Positions 1 through 5,827 of a stretch of 5,946 nucleotides of DNA are shown here, in pieces. This DNA is from Actinomycetota bacterium. GTDB lineage: Bacteria > Actinomycetota > Actinomycetes > Nanopelagicales > Nanopelagicaceae. The position numbers and the translations under genes are program-made. The stretch spans positions 1 to 5,946 of the forward strand of contig WLDZ01000066.1 in NCBI GenBank assembly GCA_009704515.1, in the 5' to 3' direction. A model generated the notes under the pieces. That model was not told the origin of the DNA and ran no database searches. It saw only the letters and a list, made by a program, of their open reading frames with translations. The stretch's first letter is position 1; the number at the start of each line of letters is the position of its first letter.

Positions 1-308
1 AATCAGAGGTTACAGATGCAGAAATTCTTATCCAGAGTTTGCTGCAATCGCGGCACCATGATGGTTCGGCCGAGATCTCTAAATCAAATTCTCACGAGCT
101 CACCGATTCTGAGATAAATCTTTTGCGCCTAGTTTGGGAAGGTCATAGCAATTCACAAATTGGCAAGATCAAGTCAATCACTCCAAAATCAGTAGAGACT
201 GCCATTAGTCGCTTATCCAAGAAAATTGATATTGAGTACTCCAATGAGATTAACCAAAGAATTCTCCTTGCCAAGTTCTACCAAGAATTAACGGGAAAAA
301 TAACTTGA
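1..308 (+). CDS. LuxR/NarL-family response regulator, C-terminal part (5' truncated by window edge)
   Basis: The reading frame is open from the left edge (first full codon at base 3) to TGA at 306-308, giving 101 residues. A TTG at 39 could be read as a start, but coding sense continues upstream (SEVTDAEILIQSLLQSR), so this is a truncated gene. Residues about 32-75 match a LuxR-type helix-turn-helix: LTDSE at the start, then the LLRLVWEGHSNSQIGKI stretch, then KSVETAISRLSKKI as the recognition-helix part. The tail NQRILLAKFYQELTG is typical of an actinobacterial subgroup of these regulators, from memory. The missing N-terminus should be a receiver domain with the phospho-accepting aspartate. 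By family, the protein would bind DNA as a phosphorylated dimer. Its partner is very likely the kinase encoded immediately downstream, which overlaps it by four bases. Its target genes cannot be inferred here. Confidence 0.88.
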   Translation, partial: SEVTDAEILIQSLLQSRHHDGSAEISKSNSHELTDSEINLLRLVWEGHSNSQIGKIKSITPKSVETAISRLSKKIDIEYSNEINQRILLAKFYQELTGKIT

Positions 309-2074
309 TCTCAAAAGCACGCTTTAGATTCATTGATTATTTAAAGAGCCGATGTCGAATAAACCTGCGATACCTCGGGGTCTTCTTCCTTATTGGCTCA
401 ATTCCAGCTGTTCTCATTGAAAGGAATTCAATTTCTTCATTGAGGTCGGCACTTCTTTGGTATGCAACTAAAGCGATTGCGGTCTTGACTACCTATCTCT
501 ATTGGAGCTCATTTAGGTACCTACTTGTAAAGCGCTATCGCACAAAAATATATGACCTGATTTTGATTGGTGGCACTGGTGGCGCTATCGGGGGATTAGT
601 TGTTCATCAACTTGCATCCCTATTTAGTCTTGACCATCAAGCGACACTGGCTGGTCGAATCGCTAGCGCATCAGTTGTCGGGGCACTTTGGCTACCCAGC
701 ATGTCGACAGCAAATAACAGCCTTAGAAAGTTCAAAGAGCAAGAATCTCAGATAAAGGCAAGACTTTTGAGTCAGGATCAGCTTAAATTCAAGCAGTCAA
801 TGGTCTTTCAATTTCTAACGAGTTCTTTTTATCGATCAATCCAACAGAAACTCTCTGTCACTGCTCTTGAAGCTAGAGAGATTCTAGATCGACATTTAAG
901 CGAGTCTTCTTCGAGAGAAGCGGTTCCAGAACTAGTTTCCAACATAGCGACCAAGACTTTTCGCGACTTATCGCACTCAATTCAGGATGATATGAGTTTC
1001 GCAGCGAATCTTGGAGAAATTGAGAAGGCTGTTCCATTTTGGGGCCGACTCCGTAAGTTTGTCAGTTTTCCATCCGCACTTAGGTTTAATCCAATCCTTG
1101 ATGCCTTTCCATATTCACTTATCGTTTCGCTTTTTTGTGCTGGTTACATATCTAGAAATTCAGGATTAACACTGACGATTATCAATGTCTCAGTAATCTT
1201 CATCTCAAATTTTGGAGTCTTGAAAGCTCACGCTTATCTGTCGAAGAATTCTGAAATTAACCTTCGATTCCTCTCCCTCTCTTCCGTCCTGTCTACAGCA
1301 ATAGCTCCTCCTATCTTTCTCGAGATTCTCGATAGATCGCAATTTATGGGCTTAAGTTTTCAAGGTTCGAACTTCTATTTCTTCTCATATTTCATACTTG
1401 CTTTAGTGATGTCATTTCTCGGTTATGTAGCTCTGCTCATAAAAATTACCTTCCAGGAGATGGAGGATTCTCTTCAGAGCCAGTACCGAGAAGGCGTTGA
1501 CAAAGAGAAGATTGTCAATAATGAGATAGCTCGAATTACCAGTGTCTGCGCTAAATACATTCACGGTAATTTGCAAAGCTCCCTTGTATCTCTATCAGGA
1601 AGTTTGAAGCTGGCGGTGAAGAATGGTGAGTCTGCACGAACCGAAGAAATCATTGATGAGATTCTTCAGATGCTGCAGAATCCTGAGCTAGAACTCAATC
1701 GAAATGTAGATGATCTCTACGCTGAAGTCCTCAAGAAGATTTCACTGTGGGATGGTTTGGTGGAAATTCATCCAGAGATTCAGATTGATGAGTATCAATT
1801 TTCTCCACAGACAATTACTCAAGTAATGGACTGTGTTGAAGAGATGATTTCAAATGCCGTGCGACACGGTAAAGCCAGCACAATCAAGCTTTCAATTCAG
1901 CGCACAGCCGATGGAACACTCGTCTTAATCTGTACGGATAATGGGCAATTTGAAATCAATCCACAAGGCGGTTTGGGCTTCAATATCTATCAAGAGGCAT
2001 CCAATGGCGATTGGACGATATCTCGCTCGCCCGAAGAGAATCTGACGATTGTGAGAATTCTGATTAACAGCTGA
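305..2074 (+). CDS. Polytopic sensor histidine kinase (NarL/DesK-type catalytic region)
   Basis: This 589-residue inner-membrane protein should phosphorylate the response regulator encoded just upstream. Hydrophobic segments form two blocks, at about residues 22-135 (four helices) and 268-383 (four helices). They are separated by a roughly 130-residue polar, helical region. A linker at about 384-410 leads to the phospho-acceptor helix: RITSVCAKYIH with H420, then GNLQSSL. The position after the histidine is Gly rather than the usual Asp/Glu. The C-terminus has an ATP-binding fold: N-box EEMISNAVRHG (E513, N517, H521), D-box TDNG (D545, G547) and GGLG at 555-558. The lid is short, as in HisKA_3 kinases. 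The TTG start overlaps the upstream stop as TTGA, implying translational coupling; GGGA about eight bases upstream is a weak Shine-Dalgarno sequence. No periplasmic, PAS or GAF domain is evident, so the signal is probably sensed within or near the membrane. The kinase assignment is strong; the ligand is unknown. Confidence 0.9.
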   Translation: MISKARFRFIDYLKSRCRINLRYLGVFFLIGSIPAVLIERNSISSLRSALLWYATKAIAVLTTYLYWSSFRYLLVKRYRTKIYDLILIGGTGGAIGGLVVHQLASLFSLDHQATLAGRIASASVVGALWLPSMSTANNSLRKFKEQESQIKARLLSQDQLKFKQSMVFQFLTSSFYRSIQQKLSVTALEAREILDRHLSESSSREAVPELVSNIATKTFRDLSHSIQDDMSFAANLGEIEKAVPFWGRLRKFVSFPSALRFNPILDAFPYSLIVSLFCAGYISRNSGLTLTIINVSVIFISNFGVLKAHAYLSKNSEINLRFLSLSSVLSTAIAPPIFLEILDRSQFMGLSFQGSNFYFFSYFILALVMSFLGYVALLIKITFQEMEDSLQSQYREGVDKEKIVNNEIARITSVCAKYIHGNLQSSLVSLSGSLKLAVKNGESARTEEIIDEILQMLQNPELELNRNVDDLYAEVLKKISLWDGLVEIHPEIQIDEYQFSPQTITQVMDCVEEMISNAVRHGKASTIKLSIQRTADGTLVLICTDNGQFEINPQGGLGFNIYQEASNGDWTISRSPEENLTIVRILINS

Positions 2075-2085
2075 TTTTATTGCAA

Positions 2086-3324
2086 CTATTGGCCCGATTG
2101 GAAAGTGACGCCGTTATTTGTCAAAGTTTGAGTGCCAGATGAATCAACTAGCATCGACGAGCTATTGTTAAAGTTTAATAGAAGCTTAGTGTTCGTGACA
2201 TTTGCCAGTGGCATCGTAGGAACGGTAATTGTTGAAGAATTCGGATCGTAAGGAGTGCTACCTACGATTACCCGCAAGTTGCTTATGCGCTCACCGTTAA
2301 ACTTAGAACTGCCTGCTACACACCAGGTGCAATGTGCCCAGTTAATACCGGTTGCCTTTCCGTAATAATTAATACTATCGGTTTGCACGCCAGTGGTAGA
2401 TCGAGTTCCATTGACCCATACCGTTTGTGCATTAGAGCCATTTCGGGCTATCGCAATGTGGTACCAAGTGTTTGGTTGCAGGGTAAATGGCAAGGTGTAG
2501 TTATAAGCACCAATGTTATAACCGTCTATGTGGGCAAGCGTCGGACTATCTAAGATAAAGCTCAAACCTCCGCTCTCGTTTGCGTTACCAAGAATATTGC
2601 CACCGTTAAATGACGAGTCGGTCTTAATCCAGGCTTCGATACTGAAAGGACTTGTACCTGGTGAGATTCCTGGTGAAAGAGTCAGATAAGTACTTGATGT
2701 GAAGGCAACGGAGTTGTAATCATATGGAGGAGTTCCTTTGGTACTTTGTAGGGTAATTCTCGCTACTTGTAATGCTAGGGCTGCCGGTGATGTAAAGGTT
2801 GCCGTAAATGAAGATGTCGAATGCGTGACAAGCGTTACGGTTGCTCCAGAAGCACTCACATAATTTCCACTGTCGTTATAAATCACAACATCTTTCGTCG
2901 TGGTATCAAAAATAGAAAGCGCGGGCGAAGTTGCACTGTCATAGGCATTTAACGTAAAGGATTCACCTGCACATTCAGCTGGGATATTGGAGATTTTAAA
3001 TGACTTAAAATAGAAAGAACCTGCTCCACGAGAATTAGCAAAGTCTGCGATCGGCGTGACGGTGAGTGGAGTCACCCCAGAGCACGCAGTCAAGACTTGT
3101 ACGCCTTGACCAAATTCAAAGTTTGACGAACCAAGTGAAATATTTGCCGCCAAAGTGCCTTTGAGAAAAAAAGTCGATCCAATCATCAGGAGCACAACAG
3201 TCAGAAGCGCTCGAGAGTTTTTTCGCGGTGCACGAACCCGAGATTCGGGCTCACCACTAAATCGGTAGAGCTCATCCCATGCGATTTCTTTCTCATCACG
3301 GGCGCGCATGCCAGATTCTCTCAT
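2086..3324 (-). CDS. Exported protein: shared N-terminal module plus C-terminal LamG/ConA-like domain
   Basis: The 412-residue product has a polar, basic N-terminus of about 38 residues, one hydrophobic segment (about 39-56) and then TLAANISL, a plausible signal peptidase I site. Residues 59-195 form a Ser/Thr-rich beta-type module clearly homologous to that of the divergent neighbour at 3473-4579. Shared features are the EFGQG motif, ACSG with C81, FYF-S-(F/I)--SNIP with C118, and R-IT-(L/E)S at the end. The two cysteines are 37 residues apart in both proteins, suggesting a disulfide. Residues about 203-412 look like a Laminin_G_3/ConA-like jelly roll: SPFSIEAWIKTD, NTWYHIAIARNG, VWVNGT, FNGERISNLRVIVGSTPYD, and KLLLNFN at the end. 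A CTWC pair (332, 335) may form a second disulfide. Such domains often bind glycans or proteins, but I see no catalytic motif. An alternative ATG at residue 6 (3309) has a weak GAGAGA upstream and aligns better with the paralogue's length. The gene is probably monocistronic. Confidence 0.85.
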   Translation of the reverse strand: MRESGMRARDEKEIAWDELYRFSGEPESRVRAPRKNSRALLTVVLLMIGSTFFLKGTLAANISLGSSNFEFGQGVQVLTACSGVTPLTVTPIADFANSRGAGSFYFKSFKISNIPAECAGESFTLNAYDSATSPALSIFDTTTKDVVIYNDSGNYVSASGATVTLVTHSTSSFTATFTSPAALALQVARITLQSTKGTPPYDYNSVAFTSSTYLTLSPGISPGTSPFSIEAWIKTDSSFNGGNILGNANESGGLSFILDSPTLAHIDGYNIGAYNYTLPFTLQPNTWYHIAIARNGSNAQTVWVNGTRSTTGVQTDSINYYGKATGINWAHCTWCVAGSSKFNGERISNLRVIVGSTPYDPNSSTITVPTMPLANVTNTKLLLNFNNSSSMLVDSSGTQTLTNNGVTFQSGQ

Positions 3325-3360
3325 ATAGCAAAAATCAGGCTGAATCTGAACAATTCTGTC

Positions 3361-3370
3361 GGGCTAGCCC
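3361..3370. repeat. 10-base perfect palindrome GGGCTAGCCC
   Basis: GGGCTAGCCC reads identically on both strands. It lies 36 bases upstream of the minus-strand ATG at 3324, in the divergent intergenic region. A symmetric site here could bind a dimeric regulator of the minus-strand gene. Its function is inference, and a 10-base palindrome can occur by chance. Confidence 0.4.
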
Positions 3371-3378
3371 TTCAAGTT

Positions 3379-3390
3379 GTCCATGTGGAC
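3379..3390. repeat. Inverted repeat GTCCA-TG-TGGAC
   Basis: Two perfect 5-base arms flank a 2-base centre, eight bases to the right of the GGGCTAGCCC palindrome. The site lies about 30 bases upstream of the plus-strand -35 element, a suitable position for an activator or shared operator. A weaker dyad, CTGC-G-GCAG, follows at about 3393-3401. The regulatory role is inferred only from symmetry and position. Confidence 0.35.
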
Positions 3391-3417
3391 CACTGCGGCA
3401 GCAGGCTCTGTACCTTT

Positions 3418-3448
3418 TTGTTGACACCTACCCAAGCGATATTATTAC
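3418..3448 (+). promoter_or_regulatory. Sigma-70-like promoter for the gene at 3473
   Basis: A perfect -35 hexamer TTGACA lies at 3421-3426, followed after 16 bases by TATTAC (3443-3448, 4/6 match to TATAAT). An overlapping register pairs TTGTTG (3418-3423) with TATTAT (3440-3445, 5/6), also with a 16-base spacer. Either places transcription start near 3452-3456, giving a leader of about 20 bases that contains the Shine-Dalgarno sequence. Confidence 0.6.
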
Positions 3449-3458
3449 GGCCTAAAAC

Positions 3459-3465
3459 GGGAGGG
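3459..3465 (+). promoter_or_regulatory. Strong ribosome binding site GGGAGGG
   Basis: GGGAGGG ends seven bases before the GTG at 3473. This is the strongest Shine-Dalgarno match in the window and fixes the start of the DUF1566-like exported protein at a GTG codon. Confidence 0.8.
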
Positions 3466-3472
3466 ATAGTAA

Positions 3473-4579
3473 GTGGCAAAGTCTGATGAGCTATCCCGCG
3501 AGCCGAATTACAATCTAGAAAATTTCGGTGGAGTAAACAGAAACTTCAACAAGAAGAGGCCCTCCGCAGTCTTTGCTTTTATTCTCTTACTCGTCGGGGC
3601 TGCATACTTGATTCAAACCACACTTGCCGCAAATATTTCCCTCAGTTCTGGCGGGCCAGTCGAATTTGGCCAAGGAATTACACAAACTGTCGCATGTTCA
3701 GGGTCGACAGATCTCATTCTTACCCCTCGTTCAACTTTTGAAAATGTATCTGGCGGCGGAGATTTCTACTTCTCATCCATAAGAGTTTCAAATATCCCAT
3801 CTTCTTGCAACGACAAAGATTTCACTATCAAGGCTTACGGAGCATCTAGTAGCACTCCGTTAGCACTTTTCAATACATCTTCAAATAAAGCGGTAGTAAT
3901 TAATGATGGCGGTACTTATCTTCTCGGTATGGCTTCAACTGGAATGACAATCTCTCAGAGCGCAGGAACCTTCACTGCTAACTTCATAACGCCAGTTGCG
4001 CTCTCATCAACGGTATTTCGAATCACGATCGAAAGCGGAGATGAGGCAGAGATATATCGAGTTGGAAGTATTGGCCCAGGTGGCGGAGAGATTTTCTACG
4101 TCGCATCAACTCCATTTACCTGTGGTCCGACAATGAATTTGACTTGTACATATCTTGAAGCTGCTCCCGTTAGTGGCGCTAATGCCTGGGTAGACGTTAA
4201 TCTCTTTTGGTCAGGAAATATCAACACTGCTATCGGAGCAAGTGCGCAAGGTTCTGTCATCGGAACGGGATATAGAAATACTCTCGCTGCTGTGAATCAG
4301 GCGGGAGGCGGAAACACCGCAGGTCGTGCCGTAACAGCTGCGCGTGCCTATAGAGGTCCAAACAATCTAAATGATTGGTTTGTCCCTTCTTTGGATGAGC
4401 TCACTCAGCTATATATCAACCGTGTGGCCGTCGACATCGATCCTGCCTTCGATGACTATTGGTCCTCAACTGAATCAGATTCAAATAACGCGTTAATCGA
4501 ATGGTTTGGAGGCGATGGTGGCATTTATGGCAACGATAAAGGAACTCCAAACGCGCTTCGCCCAATTCGAGCCTTCTAA
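3473..4579 (+). CDS. Exported protein: shared N-terminal module plus C-terminal DUF1566/Lcl_C-like domain
   Basis: The 368-residue product starts at GTG behind GGGAGGG. A 30-residue polar N-terminus rich in Asn, Glu and Lys precedes one hydrophobic segment (about 31-49) and TLAANISL, so the protein is exported or N-terminally anchored. Residues 52-188 repeat the module of the divergent neighbour: VEFGQG, C75, FYFSSIRVSNIP, C112, and RITIES at the end. The C-terminus (about 194-368) differs. It begins IYRVGSIGPGGGEIFYV and holds C217 and C225, a TAGRAVTAARAY helix, NDWFVPSLDELTQLY, DYWSSTES and finally ALRPIRAF. The last three motifs are hallmarks of DUF1566/Lcl_C domains, whose fold is related to C-type lectin/FGE-like domains. 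The likely role is binding at the cell surface or outside the cell; ligand and catalytic activity are unknown. It is followed by an MFS gene after 39 bases with no visible terminator. Confidence 0.86.
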   Translation: MAKSDELSREPNYNLENFGGVNRNFNKKRPSAVFAFILLLVGAAYLIQTTLAANISLSSGGPVEFGQGITQTVACSGSTDLILTPRSTFENVSGGGDFYFSSIRVSNIPSSCNDKDFTIKAYGASSSTPLALFNTSSNKAVVINDGGTYLLGMASTGMTISQSAGTFTANFITPVALSSTVFRITIESGDEAEIYRVGSIGPGGGEIFYVASTPFTCGPTMNLTCTYLEAAPVSGANAWVDVNLFWSGNINTAIGASAQGSVIGTGYRNTLAAVNQAGGGNTAGRAVTAARAYRGPNNLNDWFVPSLDELTQLYINRVAVDIDPAFDDYWSSTESDSNNALIEWFGGDGGIYGNDKGTPNALRPIRAF

Positions 4580-4605
4580 AGCCTTCCAATTCCGTGAGGC
4601 ACACC

Positions 4606-4611
4606 TAGACT
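4606..4611 (+). promoter_or_regulatory. Candidate -10 element (TAGACT) for a leaderless MFS transcript
   Basis: TAGACT fits the actinobacterial TANNNT -10 pattern and ends seven bases before the GTG at 4619, so transcription could begin at the start codon itself. No convincing -35 is seen; TTCCAA at 4584 is poor. The nearest purine-rich sequence, GAGG at 4596-4599, is about 19 bases from the GTG, too far for a normal Shine-Dalgarno sequence. An in-frame TGA at 4595-4597 rules out a start further upstream. Confidence 0.4.
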
Positions 4612-4618
4612 TCATTGC

Positions 4619-5827
4619 GTGCTCGAGACCTATAAGTCACTCTTAAGACTCCCAGGAGCATTCAGAGTTTCATTCTCTGGCTTAATTGCACGCATGCCAG
4701 GCGGAATGGATTCGCTAGCGATTATCTTCATCGTTCTTGGTGCCGAAAAACAATACGCAGTTGCCGGTGCACTTACAGGTGTAGCGGCGCTAACTACAGT
4801 TGTTTCAACGCCTTTTTGGTCTAATCAATCTGATAAGCGCGGACAGAAATTTGTTCTAAAGATCGCGATACCTGCACGCACAATTGCAATGTTCACTTTT
4901 ATTGGGTTAGTTGCATTTGATGCTCCTATTTGGACATGGTTTGTGGCCATCATCGCGGCTGAATCAACTTCGGTCTCAATCGGATCTTTCACGCGTCGCC
5001 GTTGGATGTCTATGGTCGGTGCAGAGAACAAGGCAAAAGTTAATACTGCGTATAGTTTTGAAAGTGCTCTAGATCAGTTTGTTTATGTTGCTGGCCCGGT
5101 ATTGGCAACTGCGATTTCAACAGTATCGCCACCATCAGGGCTAATTCTTGCAACCACCTTCTTCTTAGTTGGCGGAATCCTGCTTCTTACTCACAAGGAA
5201 TCTACTCCACCAATTTTGCATCGCCCTGAGCATCCACCACTCATGGGAAACCGCGCTATCCATGCCGTAGCCATTCCAATTATTCTCATTGGAGGTTGTT
5301 TCGGACCAATTAACTTAGCTTTTGTAGCATTCAGTCGCGAACAAGGTTATCCAGCAATCCCAGGAGTTCTCTTGGCCGTGGGTTCACTTGGAGGATTGTT
5401 TTTTGCCCTGCTAAATGGCGCTATAAAGTGGAAAATCTCTGCGGGAGTAAGGTTTCGAATCAACTTATTGATTTTTACCTTAATCGCAATTCCGCTTCCA
5501 TTCATCAATTCACTTCCGGTTCTCTTTGTCCTTAACTTCTTTCTGGGCGGAAGTGTGGGTCCTCTATTTCCAACCGCTATTGCTATTGTCGAAAAACGAA
5601 TACCGACTTCGCATATGACCGAAGCAATCGCTCTTATTTTTGCAGGCATTCCGCTTGCAGGTGCATTTACTTCTATTTGGACCGGAAAGATCCTTGATAA
5701 CCACGGTTCTGATGTGGCGCTCTGGGTTCCAGTATTGTTCATTGCCCTTGGCGCTGCTTCAACTCTTTTCTATGGTCGTTGGTATCAGGATCCAGTCAAA
5801 GAAGGGGCAAAGAGTGATGGACTTTAA
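4619..5827 (+). CDS. MFS transporter, 12-helix, probable efflux type
   Basis: The 402-residue protein is strongly hydrophobic throughout, with about 12 membrane helices (first near 14-40, last near 364-386), the usual size for the major facilitator superfamily. The cytoplasmic loop between helices 2 and 3 has a motif-A variant, NQSDKRGQK (69-77). The stretch AYSFESALDQFVYVAGPVLA (144-163) at helix 5 resembles a conserved block of actinobacterial drug- or sugar-efflux-like MFS proteins, with E148 and D152 as acidic membrane-edge residues. A longer polar loop (about 191-212, rich in Pro and His) separates the two six-helix halves. By family it should be a proton-coupled antiporter or uniporter, but the substrate cannot be told. 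The GTG start has no good Shine-Dalgarno sequence, and the 3' end overlaps the TspO-like gene, so the two are probably one operon. Confidence 0.88.
   Translation: MLETYKSLLRLPGAFRVSFSGLIARMPGGMDSLAIIFIVLGAEKQYAVAGALTGVAALTTVVSTPFWSNQSDKRGQKFVLKIAIPARTIAMFTFIGLVAFDAPIWTWFVAIIAAESTSVSIGSFTRRRWMSMVGAENKAKVNTAYSFESALDQFVYVAGPVLATAISTVSPPSGLILATTFFLVGGILLLTHKESTPPILHRPEHPPLMGNRAIHAVAIPIILIGGCFGPINLAFVAFSREQGYPAIPGVLLAVGSLGGLFFALLNGAIKWKISAGVRFRINLLIFTLIAIPLPFINSLPVLFVLNFFLGGSVGPLFPTAIAIVEKRIPTSHMTEAIALIFAGIPLAGAFTSIWTGKILDNHGSDVALWVPVLFIALGAASTLFYGRWYQDPVKEGAKSDGL
5801..5807 (+). promoter_or_regulatory. Ribosome binding site GAAGGGG inside the MFS gene's 3' end
   Basis: GAAGGGG lies within the last codons of the MFS gene, nine bases before ATG 5817 and six before GTG 5814. 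It supports initiation of the TspO-like gene from either adjacent codon. Confidence 0.6.

Larger units (their letters stand above)
3325..3472. promoter_or_regulatory. Divergent intergenic region shared by the two paralogous exported-protein genes
   Basis: These 148 bases separate two head-to-head genes and hold no convincing coding sequence. The right half carries the promoter and ribosome binding site of the plus-strand gene. The left half must carry the minus-strand promoter, but no strong one is visible. A weak candidate is TTGTTC, a 17-base spacer and TGCTAT, read on the minus strand and ending at the 3324 ATG. If real, it would favour the internal start at 3309. The middle contains two perfect short inverted repeats, described separately, which are possible operator sites. 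Confidence 0.6.

Noticed and set aside
2332..2553. Plus-strand open frame of 73 codons inside the LamG-protein gene
   Set aside because: It lies wholly antisense to a gene with clear domain motifs, has no Shine-Dalgarno sequence and gives a protein of no recognisable character.
3383..3424. 13-residue open frame (MWTTAAAGSVPFC) in the divergent intergenic region, a possible leader peptide
   Set aside because: It has no Shine-Dalgarno sequence, lies upstream of the proposed transcription start, and its stop codon overlaps the -35 element; there is no attenuator hairpin.
3137..3639. Inverted homology between the paralogues' N-termini as a substrate for an invertible switch
   Set aside because: At DNA level the copies are highly diverged; the longest identical run I see is about 11 bases (GCAAATATTTC), too short for efficient recombination, and no invertase gene is present.
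3473..3640. Type IV pilin or pseudopilin N-terminus in the exported proteins
   Set aside because: There is no Gly followed by a hydrophobic start with Glu at +5; the hydrophobic segment instead ends in a TLAA signal-peptidase-I-like site.
4416..4604. Minus-strand open frame of 62 codons over the end of the DUF1566-like gene
   Set aside because: It is antisense to the best conserved motifs of that domain, and its composition is that of a shadow frame.
4825..5031. Minus-strand open frame of 68 codons inside the MFS gene
   Set aside because: It is a shadow of the MFS coding frame, with no start signal or recognisable product.
5347..5742. Minus-strand open frame of 131 codons inside the MFS gene
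   Set aside because: It is long but fully antisense to conserved transmembrane helices; Pro/Ala/Arg-rich shadow frames are common opposite hydrophobic genes.
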